Shown here in pieces: positions 1 to 11,342 of a DNA stretch of 64,000 nt (its first letter is position 1; every line of letters starts with the position of its first letter). The stretch spans positions 1,984,001 to 2,048,000 of the forward strand of contig OZ287697.1 of the NCBI GenBank assembly GCA_965649825.1, written 5' to 3'. The notes below the pieces were generated by a model, which was not told the origin of the DNA, made no database searches, and saw nothing but the letters and a program-made list of their open reading frames with translations. The stretch comes from Penicillus capitatus. Taxonomy: Eukaryota; Chlorophyta. The position numbers were made by a program, and so were the translations under genes.

Positions 1-2
1 CA

Positions 3-1534
3 GCAGGAGAGAAATCGCTAGGCGAAGGAGATCAACCTCGTGCGGATGTTGAATGGGATACGAGCTCCTCCCGTGCACATGTGCCCTTTCGTGGTTTGGG
101 ATCATCCTCTCGGGAGAGACGTGTACCGTCAACGCCTTTCGGCAGAGTGATGGGATTCGCCGGTCTCGGAGCGAATCTCGCCTACGGTGCCGTGCGAGAT
201 TCCGTCTCCTCTCTCTTCCGCCCCGATCCGACAAACAGCACATCACGAATGATGAACGAACGCAATGCTGAAGTCTTGGCAGCCGGTCTGTGTCGAATGA
301 GAGGAGCTGCCCTAAAGTTGGGACAGATGCTATCCATACAAGACGAGACCGTTATTCCTCCCTATCTCCAGGCAGCCTTGGACCGTGTTCGTGCTGGAGC
401 AGACTATATGCCACGGCATCAGCTGGAAAATGTTCTACAGAAGGAACTGGGTGGTGATTGGATGAAAATGTTCGCCGAGTTTGATTTCATGCCCATAGCG
501 GCAGCATCCATTGGTCAAGTGCATCGAGCTGTGTTGTTGGACGGAACCATCGTCGCAATGAAAATCCAGTATCCAGGAGTGGCGATGAGCATTGAGTCGG
601 ATCTCAACAATTTGATGACGTTAATGAAAGTGAGCGAGATTTAACCACAAGGGGGTATTTTCAAAAACCTGCCACCAGGTGACAGATGTGCTGCCCAAGG
701 GACTGTACGTGGACACAATTGTGGAAGTTATGCGTAAAGAGTTGGCCTTGGAGTGTGACTACGAGTACGAGTTGCAGAGCCAACAGCGATTCAAGGAGCT
801 CATCGAGCAGGATGCGTATTGCCGGACGCGCTTTCGTGTGCCGGATGTGTTTCCAGATCTGAGCACCAGACAAATCTTGACATCGGAATGGGTGCCAGGG
901 GTTGCTGTCGACAAAGTGCGAGATTTGAGTCAGGCCGTGCGAAATGAAGTGGGCACGCGGTTGCTGCACATCACTATGAAGGAGCTCTTCTCGTGGAGGT
1001 TCATGCAGACCGATCCAAACTGGGGCAATTTTCTATACGATACGGAGACAGAGATGCTCTCATTGATCGATTTCGGTGCCGCAAAGGAGTTTCCCAAGAG
1101 TTTTACCGATGAGTATCTGCGCATGGTCGCCGCCTGTGCCGAGAAAGATAGAAAACGGGTCATTCAATGCTCGGAGAATCTCGGATTTCTCACAGGTTAG
1201 TGTGATAGGTATTATGTTCTGAATGAATACGTTTGTTGCAGGCGACGAAAACCGGGCAATGCTGGATGCGCATTGTGAAGCCGGGTTCATTGTGGGGCAG
1301 CCGTTTTCGAAGCAAAGCGAGTATGATTTCCGCCGCCATTCGCAACAGACGGCTCGAGTCACGCAGCTGGGTACGGTGATGTTAAAGAATCGTCTCTGTC
1401 CACCTCCGCAGGAGTCTTATTCCCTTCATCGGAAGCTCAGTGGTGCCTTCTTGTGTTGCATTAAGCTGGGATCCGTTATTCCGAGTCATCAGATGTTCTA
1501 TGAAGTTCTGCACGGTCACAACTTCGACAATTAA
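3..1534 (+). CDS. COQ8: COQ8/ADCK (ABC1/UbiB family) atypical kinase, 5' partial
   Basis: Mitochondrial or plastid atypical kinase/ATPase of the UbiB family; the COQ8 branch supports coenzyme Q biosynthesis. The reading frame is open from base 3, so the gene starts upstream. Three exons fit: up to 629, 679-1195 and 1242-1534, joined in phase by GT-AG introns of 49 and 46 nt. Visible family marks are the KxGQ segment (LKLGQMLS), the Ala-rich loop AAASIGQVH, the ATP-binding lysine in VAMKIQYPG, the ExD region LECDYEYEL, the catalytic-type segment QTDPNWGNFLY, the DFG-like LIDFGAAKEF, and the COQ8-type tail PPPQESYSLHRKLSGAF. The KxGQ plus PPPEE-like tail favours COQ8 over other ABC1 proteins. 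Next gene is 1.2 kb downstream on the other strand. Confidence 0.9.
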
Positions 1535-2745
1535 GATGAAAGATGGGAATCATCAGCGACAAAAATCCTGTGTTTCTTGACCTCGACGTCGTAAACGGAG
1601 AGAGACTGTTGCACACTTTAATTTTTTTTTTGTTCTCGCTCAGATCTGTAATCGATGTATCGGTGGACCGATTTCGCCATTGTTATCGTACAATTCTTTC
1701 TTCTTAGCCACGTTGTCCTCTAAATCGTCGATATATACTAATGCGCGTTTGCATGCATATGAGGGAAACCGAGAATAAAACCGGTAGTACATTAAAACAA
1801 TTTATAGGAGGAGGCGCATTGTCACAAATCTTTCAGTCAGCGTCGTGGTCGCATAGACGCGCGGCGACGGACGAAGAAACGAAGTTATGAACATCGTCAG
1901 CTGCGTGCGAGAGTAAACTCCTTCTCACCTTCGCTGACACCGATTGACGGAAGCCGGTCACGACGCTCACATGGACCTATCTCCTTTGGAGCCGTGGCTA
2001 CGACGTCATGGACCCCTTCGTCGAAACGATTCCGGCGTGATAGCTTCATTCCTTGAGTTTTCCCTTTTTTCCTTTATTTTTTCGTCATAACTCCGCAAAC
2101 AGTTCCACGTTATGCTGCACACTCGGAAAGATAAACATGTCCACAGTTCTTTCTAGACATCTCTTTGTCGAGGACGAGAGAGACGAATGAGGACACTGAC
2201 TGAAAAATCCGAACGGTAGGTGTGACATCACGGTCGGTTCTCTGATCGAGATACGTACGTCGGCATCTCAAAGGCACTGTGTTCGATTGAGTCGTCGCGG
2301 TATTGGACGAGCACACTGATTGTTAACTGCAGGTGATACGAGTGATATCACTGTCTAGGCTATAGTCGAGGCATGTACATCGACATCTCAAAGGCGTTCT
2401 GCATCTGTTGTGGGACACTTTCACTTTCAATCTAAAGCAAAATGATAAAAATAAAAAAAACAAACCGACAGAAGTACCCTACACGGCGGCGTCTCGGTGT
2501 AAGGGTGGTCGCGAAGCAGACTAGGATGATCATGCAACAGACTAATAAAACTTCGTCCGGTAACAAACAACCAAGCTCCTGTATCTCTGGGCCGGAAGCC
2601 ATCATCGACTGGAATCGGCGGCGTTTACAACGTGAAACGTAATATATGAAGGGTCGAGCAAGGTTCGAAGCAGATAAAAGGTCACCATCAACAATAACAG
2701 TCATTAGGTCACAACGGATCTGATGTGGTTCGACCGCCAACGAGT
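1535..2745. other. Intergenic stretch with repeats, no gene recognised
   Basis: No protein similarity seen in any frame. It holds a 120-bp-period degenerate duplication (2223-2276 and 2343-2396) and a segment (2474-2552) that resembles one at 46594-46672. The part next to 2745 should be 3' flank of the DASS-type gene on the minus strand. Confidence 0.5.
2223..2396. repeat. Two degenerate copies of a ~54-bp unit, 120 bp apart
   Basis: The segments at 2223-2276 and 2343-2396 align without gaps at an offset of exactly 120 bp, 39 of 54 positions identical by my count. The shared end is CATCTCAAAGGC. The match is confined to this unit, so this is either an old tandem duplication or two copies of a short dispersed element. 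Confidence 0.55.
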
Positions 2746-3470
2746 TTACACCACGAGCATCTTGTCTGTTGACATTGTTGTCCCTTCGGCACGGAGCTCA
2801 CGCCCGGTCTTTTCCGGTGCTTCGGGTGTGCTTGTGATCTCTGGCTTCTCGATGACGTAGAGTATCAGCGGCGTCAGAATCAAACCTACATGAAAGATAT
2901 CAGGTCACGTTCTGGTGACTCTTTTGCTCCTGGAATGGCCGTACCGCAAAGCGTATAAACGGAGGCGCCGCAGAGACACATGACAAAAGGATTGCCGACG
3001 GGTCCAACGACATCGGACACCAGTTTGAGGCACAAGAGATTCTGATCGGCGCCCGTTAGGTACAGTCAAGAAGAGTGCGAGCTCGTTTGGAAGTGGGAGT
3101 GAGCCAAAACGATCCCAGTTACTTCCGCGACTCTTCTCCTGCAGCACGAAGCTTGTGATCATCACACTGCTTGCCTCTTGCCGAGAAAACACCTACCTGC
3201 ATGACTTCCAGAACTCTCGGCGATGCTCTCCCTGACAGGGACGCAGATGCCACCTTCCCTGGTAATAGTGAATGGCATGGCAGGAGTGATGATCGCCTCG
3301 GCAACGTTGAGGCCATAGAACAGCCCGGATGAGTTTTTCCCGACGGCTTTCACAAAGTAGAGCGCCACGCTTTCGCCAAGTCCCTTCACTTCAAATCCCA
3401 TTGCAAAGAAGAAAGAGACGACGATGAGCCAGATGTATTGTGGCTTCACTTTGAAGACTTGAACACAGGT
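2746..3470 (-). pseudogene. DASS-family (2-oxoglutarate/malate translocator-like) transporter remnant with in-frame stop
   Basis: Divalent anion:sodium symporter family; plastid members (DiT/OMT) exchange 2-oxoglutarate, malate and glutamate across the chloroplast envelope in photorespiratory nitrogen recycling. On the minus strand I read WLIVVSFFFAMGFEVKGLG, AEAIITPAMPFTITREGGI, then after an intron (3'ss near 3139) a segment ending LYLTGADQNLLCLKLV, then after another intron LILTPLILYVIEKPE and STPEAPEKTGREL, ending at TAA 2746-2748. These follow the DASS C-terminal half in order. Two problems: a TGA at 3066-3068 lies in frame just before LYLTGADQ, where relatives have a small residue, and the N-terminal membrane segments cannot be found upstream (3.5-4.3 kb). 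Probable pseudogene; a sequencing error plus missed 5' exons would rescue it. Confidence 0.6.
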
Positions 3471-4597
3471 CTGCGTCGATGTATGAAGCGCATTTATTGG
3501 AAGTTTCACGGAAATCGATCCACAAGATGGATCTTTGTGCGTGGCTGTCAAGTGGCCGGCTGGTGAAGAATGTCGACATCGCATTGAATCTACTTCCGTC
3601 ATCGTGATGATGTAACGTCTCTATTAAAACACGCACCGACCGCTCCGATCATGTACGCTCGAAATCGCAGGAGGTGAAGTCTCACGTCAAAAATCATGAC
3701 GGACGTCACCCAAAGGCACAAACGCAGGCAGTGGCATGCTATTCTACGACGAAAGACGCAGGGACTGCAAGAAATCTCACAAATCTGCGATGCACGGATT
3801 CTCTCGACCATTCCTCCCTCTCTTTCGCATTCTCCGGCGCCCGTTTCGCTTTTCCAAAAGATGACGCTGTACAAAGTGTGTGACACAAGGAATGCGCATC
3901 CGGCGACGTTGTTGCTGCAGGTCGTCACTATCTGTTCTTCTGGATGGGTTTCCGTCGACGACGACACGACGGTCTACCATCTTGGCCGCTGGACGCATTC
4001 AAGACGCGGGGCGACTTTGGCATGGCCACCATTGTCATCATGTCTTCGTGCCTGGACAAACCCATTCGACGCAGTTCGGTCTCCCTCTCATCCAACGCTC
4101 CACATACGGCACAGATTTTGTATTCAGGCAATTCCTTCTGCCGTGATGCTGTTGCCCGTGCTCTGCTGCGTGTCGAGGCACGAGGTCGGGGTTACGTAGA
4201 GGCTGAGGGTCGGCTATGGATTCTCGAGAGGTTACGACCGACGAGGCTGATTGACTATGTTCCGTCCAGCCACGAACCGTTCTTCTTACCGACTTCCTTC
4301 CACCAGACGTAAAGACTTAACAGAATGTTCATGTCCAATCCTCGACGATTGACTGCCCCCTCTTTTCACTCGCTGTTTTAGGTATTTGCTTCTTCGTCAG
4401 AACGGCATCCGTTTACACGAACGCACGGCCGCTGATACTTTCTTCTATCTTTGTCCTTCCTCGTCGCCATCCGTCCTCATAAACTATGCGATTCCATTCG
4501 TCTTCCTTTGATTATTTGGTCGAGACAGTCCTAATTCTTATTCTGCTCTCTGACGCTGTCCAAGCTGGTCGACCCCGCGGCACCTCAACGTCTCGTC
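3471..4597. other. No gene recognised (possible 5' remains of the DASS gene)
   Basis: All six frames carry only short open stretches. The minus strand, where the N-terminal half of the DASS transporter should lie, shows no hydrophobic segments matching that family. Part must be the promoter and 5' UTR of the small secreted protein starting at 4598. Confidence 0.4.
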
Positions 4598-5314
4598 ATG
4601 CGCCTCCCCGTCGCCCTGCTACTCTGTTCGTTTCTTTGCTGCCGTCTTCTTGTCGTACGGACCGAGAGAGTGGTTGTCTAGTGCTGTGTTTGATGGAGTG
4701 GCACAGACCCAGCTCATTGTTGCTCAGGAAAAGCGTCCACCATCGACCCATAATCCGTCTCCCGTATCTGGCAACAACAATGTGGAAGACCGGTGCTTGA
4801 AGGTACAGTCTCGGTTGGTTCGCACTTCGGGCCTATGCTCGTATTCGTTGCAGATATCGTGCATGACCGAAGGAGACTGTGCACAGAACAACTGTGGTGG
4901 ATATTTCTGTTTTCACTGCGAGACGTGTTCTACTGGACCTGTCATGGGAACATGCGTCTGGGACCGTGCGAAGCATCAACGCAACTGTCCGAAGAAGATC
5001 TGCAATGGCCCGGCGCGATCACATGTGTCTTCTCAGTCGAGTTCAGAGCAAACATCTGGAGATGGACAACGAGGCAATAAAGCGGATGGCAATACGCCAT
5101 CGACAGCGACCGCAACAGCGACAGCAACATCCGTAAGTGTACTCAGCACATGACGCTGCGGCATCGAGGGAGACACCTCGCTGTTGTTTACTAGGGTCAG
5201 GCATCGGGCAGCAAACCATGGGTTGGACTCTTCCAGAACTTGCGATTGGATAACAGTAAAAATGGAACGGTTGATAAGGGGACAGAAAAGGACAAAAGAG
5301 AGGGAACAAGTTAA
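4598..5314 (+). CDS. Small secreted Cys-rich, Ser/Thr-rich protein, unknown function
   Basis: Not recognised as a known family. Four exons fit: 4598-4654, 4707-4802, 4854-5132 and 5195-5314, all GT-AG and in phase. The N-terminus MRLPVALLLCSFLCCRLLV is a clear signal peptide. A cysteine cluster follows, with pattern C-x5-C-x4-C-x4-C-x2-C-x2-C-x8-C (around SCMTEGDCAQNNC to MGTC), then NCPKKIC. After it comes a low-complexity tail of Ser, Gln, Gly and an ATATATA stretch, ending basic and hydrophilic. Such a layout suits a cell-wall, theca or extracellular-matrix protein, or a disulfide-stabilised secreted peptide; that is inference. An earlier frame beginning at 4486 was rejected because the signal peptide starts at 4598. 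Confidence 0.55.
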
Positions 5315-5705
5315 GCTGAAAGACGTCGTTTGTGATCCGCCTCCGTAGATTTCACAGCGAAATAATACTGGGGCATCTCTTGTGGCACCTGTCACGAAAC
5401 GCTGCGTTTCATAGTTGTACATTAATAACGCAAAGAAGTGTGCACTGCACTGTATTGTTCGTGGATCCACACGAAGAGGATCTATTGTGTTACGACAGTA
5501 CGACTGAACTGCCTGTTAAGGGATTGGTGCCGTCCGCAGCCCCGCGAGGGTTTTCCCAATGACGTGTACTGACGACGGCCAGTATCGCGAAAAAGATAAG
5601 AACATGAACCGTCAACTAAGCAGTTGTCGTCTTTGTTTTCTCTGCATCTGTCGTTTCTCCTGGTGATGCTGCTCTGTGCCCGGACCGTCGTGATTGATTC
5701 CTTCC

Positions 5706-8305
5706 ATGCGTTTGTCTGAAGAACTTCTCGTTCTAGCCCCCGTGCTTGGCCTCGTTGCGCTGCTTCCCTTATTTTATTGGCGCAAGGTTTTGCGTTGCCG
5801 TTGGGTTTCCATTTTTGGCATCAACTTAACGAAGGAATGGCATAAACCTAACAAAACACAAGCAGCGCATGGCCGTTGTCAGGGGCGAACAGAGGTGATA
5901 CGTATGTTCCAAAAAGATGAAAGGTCATCATTCCCGATTCAGCCACTCGATGACCTCGATCACAAACTCACAGTGTGTTGCTCAAATGTTCCGTCTGCCA
6001 TCACGCTCACCTCATTCTCTGCAGTCGATGGAAGATGCCACGGATGGCAATGTTCAACCATGCTGGACACCGTGGTTGTGCATCGTTGTCTTCTGGGAAA
6101 TGCTTCAGTTCATGGCAGTGCCATTTGCGTCAAGAGTACAATGGGACAGAGAGAGCGATTGGAAGATCGTTCCCGACGTAGGACTCTCACACAAAACGTC
6201 ACTCTTTTCCTTACGGCGAATAACGATGACAGGGTTTCGGACTCTTTCTTCCCAATCCAGCAGATCAGCGTGTGTACGATCTGACCACCTGGATTATCTT
6301 GGCGCCATTATACCTGGCAGCTTTTTGCATCTGTTGGCTTCTATTTCTCGGAGTGTGTCTACGGCATCTTCCCCGGCTAAAGATTGAAGGAACTCACGAA
6401 TACCTCGGTCAGACATTTGTGGCGCTGCTCACGAGAGGACGATGGATCTTCGTTTCGGCGAAGGAAACCTTCTTTGATTTTGGCTCTCTCTTCATCATGA
6501 CTGGCATCATCCGATCCCTCTTTAATTCCGTACGCTATCCTCCTTCCCTTTGGTCGAATCTGATCCGCTCGGTGTTGTCTGGCAGGAAGGACGATTAGAA
6601 AGCTATTGGCCTTCGTCTCTGATTCTCTTGGTTGTATATTACGGTGCGCTCGTGTGGAGCGACGAAGGCACAAATTCTGTAATCTGGATACACAACCTCG
6701 TTCGATTCTTCTCCCATGACAGATATCCTTATTTTGTGGAAAGACTACCTAAAGTACAGAATCATCATCCGTCTGCATCCACTCCACTGTGGGGCTGGCT
6801 GTGTAGAATGACGACTTTTACTTTCAGCGGATGCTCAGGGCTCTGGACAACCAAGATCTGCGCCGACTGCATCTATACGTTGCCAGTCACCAAAGACCGA
6901 CCTTTGCCTCCCGCTGGACTCTTTTATCTAGCACTTCCAAGCTAATAATCGCTGTCTTGTTTGTTTTTGCTCACTTCGAAGAGTTCTGGGCCTGGATGCT
7001 ATTGAGTGTATCCTCGCTACTCTTTGTGATGCTCTTGTATGAAAGTCTCAAGTACGGTCCATGTTCTTTCCAGTGGATCAATGTCTTTCGGAACATCGGC
7101 ATGATTTCTGCACTCTGGGGCAACCTCTGTGGCGTCCTTGCTCAAGGTCGGTTTTCTGAGGCAATTCATCCATCCCAGTTGTGATCGTGTTCTCTCTAGG
7201 GAGGTATCGGCTGCCGGATATCACCTACAGCTCCACTCCGACGCTTGTGTTTATGGTTGGACTGGCAGTGATTCTTGGTAGTGCCCCTTTCTGCATTGCT
7301 GTGAGCCGACGGCTTTTCATATGGTCCCCCTTCCGATTGCACCATCTGAAGCTCCCGGTCGTCCACTTTTATTACAAGCTCGTCGCCCTGGGGAGAATTA
7401 TGGCCATCAAGGATTCGCTCAATAGCGAAGGAGTAGTGTTCAGAACCGATCTCAATACCATGCTTCAAAATATTAGATTCGAGCAACGTCTAGGAACAGA
7501 GCAAACTTCTTCGGCACGAAATCTAATGATCAACCACGAACTCTGGGTTGCGTGGGTCAAGAAGGTCAGCACACCAGATGGTTTAGCAATACTGACTGAC
7601 CCGCCACTGTGCCTGTCTCTGCAGAATACCCAGTTTTTTCGTGCCGGTCATGTCGAGCTTAGCATGCAAGACAAAATAAACGTCTGTAGCAAAAAATCCC
7701 TCGCGCAGTGCGTGGCGATTACGGAGGACTGCGCAGAGTTGCAAACACTTCAGAAGATAAAGAAGTGGATGCGCGAGGCTGAGATGGTGATCGATCCCGA
7801 GATGGATGTCGAACTCGGCCTTCGGGTACCAGACGATGAGTACCTGTCGTTTGCCGATGGCGTGCCGATTTTTACAGGTAACCAACCAACCAACCATCCC
7901 CGCCACCTGTCCCATCATCTCGGCTGTCTTCTAGGCGATGAGGGTCCACGTGTGTTTTCGGAAGAGAGTCTCCGCAAGATCAACATCGCTGTGAATAACG
8001 AGACCAAGAGCGACGCGTCGATCCGGAGCCATAGAAATCATCCAGATCGCTTCGGAAGTGGAGACCACAGTTCCATAGGCAGCGTGTCTCTATGCCCACC
8101 ATCTTCTCACACTGGAGAACCGCAAAGAAAGTCATGGGCATCGACGCCGTCCGTTCAGCAGCCATTCCACCAAGAGTCGTCCGAGAGACCCAATCAAATC
8201 GGCTCCGTGCGCGAAATCATTTCCTCCGAGTCCTTGGAAACTGTAAGTACCAGAACTAAGTCACATGTTTAACAATCGACACCATCATCACACCTATAGC
8301 AATAG
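5706..8305 (+). CDS. Large multi-pass membrane protein, unidentified
   Basis: Spliced gene with about ten hydrophobic segments. The best-supported exons give, in order: WLCIVVFWEMLQFMAVPFAS, then GFGLFLPNPADQRVYDLTTW, WIILAPLYLAAFCICWLLFL, SLILLVVYYGALVW, KLIIAVLFVFAHFEEFWAWM, LLSVSSLLFVMLLYESL and TLVFMVGLAVILGSAPFCIA. A hydrophilic C-terminal third of about 250 residues is rich in Ser, Pro and charged residues. Introns of 45-90 nt close in phase from about 6180 to 8299; junctions between 5786 and 6024 are uncertain. The start at 5706 gives a hydrophobic first segment. The layout (long multi-TM region, then cytosolic tail) recalls TmcB-like and other large algal sensory membrane proteins, but I see no diagnostic motif. 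Confidence 0.6.
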
Positions 8306-11300
8306 AAATGACGATGAAAGATGGGTTACTCGATTGAATGTCGTGTCTCGCCTGCTGACTCGGCACCCTTCGATAGACGCCAAAGTTTCCTATTCTTGTG
8401 GATCGAAGTAGAGTGTGCTAGAGGAATGAACGTTATCCAGACATACTGATGACTAGACTTCCGTTCTGCATTATCGTTTGCCGAGATCTGCCGTATGCCC
8501 TCGACATGCATCGCTTTTTTCTCACCGAAACTGAGTTCGTTCCATGTCCGACGATCGCAGACCATACATAGTAGGGCGCAGCTACGCCGCCAGCAGACCA
8601 TGACATGACGTTAACGACAGATCAGAAATTGCATGGCGGTCAATCTCAGGCGTGACCATTTTTTACTTCTTGTTTCATCGCATTGCACTGAAATATACAT
8701 TTTGTGGGATCTACCATTCAGCACATGGTAGTTGATTGTGTGGGCCCCGCATAAGAGGTGCAGATTTGCCATATCGTCCATGAACGCCTCCCAGGATTTC
8801 GAGAATAAAAGCACTGTTACAAATAAACACTGGACTTGAGATTATCATGGCCTGGAATGCGATAAGAGGTGGTCCGAACATGAAATGGCAGTCTTGGAAT
8901 CTCGAACTGTCAGACGGATGTTTGTTTGTTCTCCGACACAAACCCGTCCGTACATTTAATTCCCGACACCATACATCGTCCTCCTCATTCTTCCTCTCTC
9001 AAAGTCCTCCCCCCAATACTTTGAGCTTGCTGCAGTAAGCACAGCAGACACGGGTTCCGTCATACAAGTGCCCAGGTAATGCATGCATTCGCAGCAGCTT
9101 CATTCGGAATCGATGTTAAACGGGTTGCTTAGGAAACGGTGTGGGATGTGTCATTCGTTGTTGTTCCTATGGTTAGCTCTGATGCCTGCGACAAGATATG
9201 ATGATGCCGTTGCTTGGATATCCTTTCCCAGTCGAACAGCTGTGCAAAAGAAAAGAGGCAGATCGTGTTCTAAAAAAGCGAGAACATCGGGGAGACCGTG
9301 TGTTCAGTAACGGAGCGATGTATTTTCTTTTACAAAGCAGATCTATCCGAATTCTGAAGTTCACTGTGTTCCGATCAAGATCCGCTAAGATCATGATCTG
9401 TGACTGACTGTCCTGCGATGACAGTAAAGAATCCGTCGTCTCGGGTCTGTTTTTTCGTCACGACGCAACATCCGTCCATCCGCGATGATTTCTCTATTTT
9501 TCATGTTCGGAGAGAGAGCCAGATCTCCCGTGCATGAGTAGCAATCAAACATAATATCTCATTCATTTTGCGCTCGGATGCAAACTGGCTCGCTTACTAC
9601 AATACCCACGTCACAGGCGGACACATAATACGGCCATGAGAGGGAGACAGGACGACCACACTGTCTGCCAGCCAGCCAAACGTCCGTCGAAGAAGAGGTG
9701 TTATCATCCAAGCATGACGATAGCTGTTGTTATTAGTCTGTCTGTTCATGCAATCAATCAATCGTGCGCGACAATGTGTATTCTCGCCGCCATACAAGAT
9801 ACGCAAACGAAACAAATGATGAAGCTGACAACAACACGATCACTGGGGCACACACAGCCAGTCGATGGTGGATCGATGGGTGGTGGTATGAGGATGGAGG
9901 TTACTTGATGGAGGATGGCCTGAAGGTCGCCAAACGTCAAGAGTCTTGGCGGTTGGCGCGTCGGCTCATGCACAACGTCGTACTTCACTCTCCCCTGCAT
10001 ACGACCACCACCACCATCTTAGCCACGTCCGGCGCGACAACGCACGTATCGCCGGGCGCAACGCTCGCTGGGTGAGAACGTGTGACGCGCGAATGCGCTC
10101 AACGCGCAGCGTCCCTTGCGTTTGCTCTCCTCCGAGACGCTTTCGCGCAAAGCATCATCGAGCCAATGCCATCTGCAACGCGTCTTGCGTCACTGATGTG
10201 CGTATCGATGCGGCCGAAACGTTTCTCCGCGCCGGACCGCAACGTCGTCGCATTTCTTACGCTCAAACAGAAGTCTGTCGTCACGTCTTCCAACGGGACG
10301 CGAGATCTGTCTGGGTCTCTTCTATGGAAGAGACTGGGCGAGGGCACATGTGTTGCCGGCAGTATCTTTTGGTTCTCTTTCTGATCCATCCCACAAGAGC
10401 GGCAATAAGAAGGCGCTCTGATACACAAAGAAGACAGGCACAACAAACATCGCTAGGTCTCTGGCCTCGCCATGGCTTTACGTATTTTGCTCTCGTCGCT
10501 GAAAAACTCATAGAACTCGAAAAATCATGCTTCTGTGATGTCAGGCGCTGGGCGATGAGTCATTGGCGTTATTTCTGAATTTGCCAATAAAGAGACCTTC
10601 ATAAATGACGTTGCTTCGCTGCCTGACGGCAATGCCGCTCATGCGACGTCGAGCATACGATACGCTGTTGCGCCATCTCTCTGTCGCACACAGTAGCGCA
10701 ACGCAACGCAGCGCTCGCTAACCGCCCTGACGCATGATAAGATTCTCAGGTGGATGGTGTCTTCTGGGGAAAGCAACTCATTCTGCTGAAGTGCTTGCCG
10801 AGAATGTGGGGTCCACGACTCAGCATTCCAATGAACCGCCTAAGAGAATGGACCGGCCAAGCAAACGTAGACCCTCTCTATGGGATCTTCCCTCTGCACC
10901 CTGCCGACATAGATAGCTCGCGTGCTGGGCCTTGTACGGCATCCCTTTTCGCGCGAGATGCCTCACGAGGAACTTCCGCTTCATTCCGTAAGGGTTGTCC
11001 AGTAAAGAGCGCTCATGTGTGACAAGTGTGATGTCAGATGCTACGGTTATCGGATCCCAATGCAAAACGCTGTCACCTCTCGTCGAATTTGTTCAGATCG
11101 GTTTATCAGAGATGCCTGGTCGACGAGTATCATCGCCGAGAAGATGACACACTTCATCTCACTCTTTCCTCGATCCCTCTCTTATCTTACCTCGAGCGAA
11201 ACGGCTTCACGTTCACTTTTCTGCCGCGTATGATCATCTGCGCCGCAGTGACGGACATCTGAGAGCTGTATGGGCTGCAGATTCGGATTTCGTTGAGGGC

Positions 11301-11342
11301 GATGACGGAAAAGGTGTACGGCAATCGACAGATACTGTCCTG
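8306..11342. other. 3-kb stretch with no recognised gene
   Basis: Many short open frames (for example 9946-10578 plus strand) have no recognisable similarity, skewed composition and no convincing splice pattern. The 9.84-9.93 kb part is GGT/GGA-rich. In the last 150 bases the frame of the ctlX gene stays open without a start codon, so an unrecognised 5' exon of that gene may lie here. Confidence 0.4.

Noticed and set aside
3061-3200. Frameshift plus two stops in the DASS remnant
   Set aside because: Moving the donor to give the join SHAGR-RRVAEVTG puts the whole exon in one frame, leaving only the single TGA.
9946-10578. 210-codon plus-strand ORF
   Set aside because: Arg/His-rich, no recognisable similarity, competing frames equally open.
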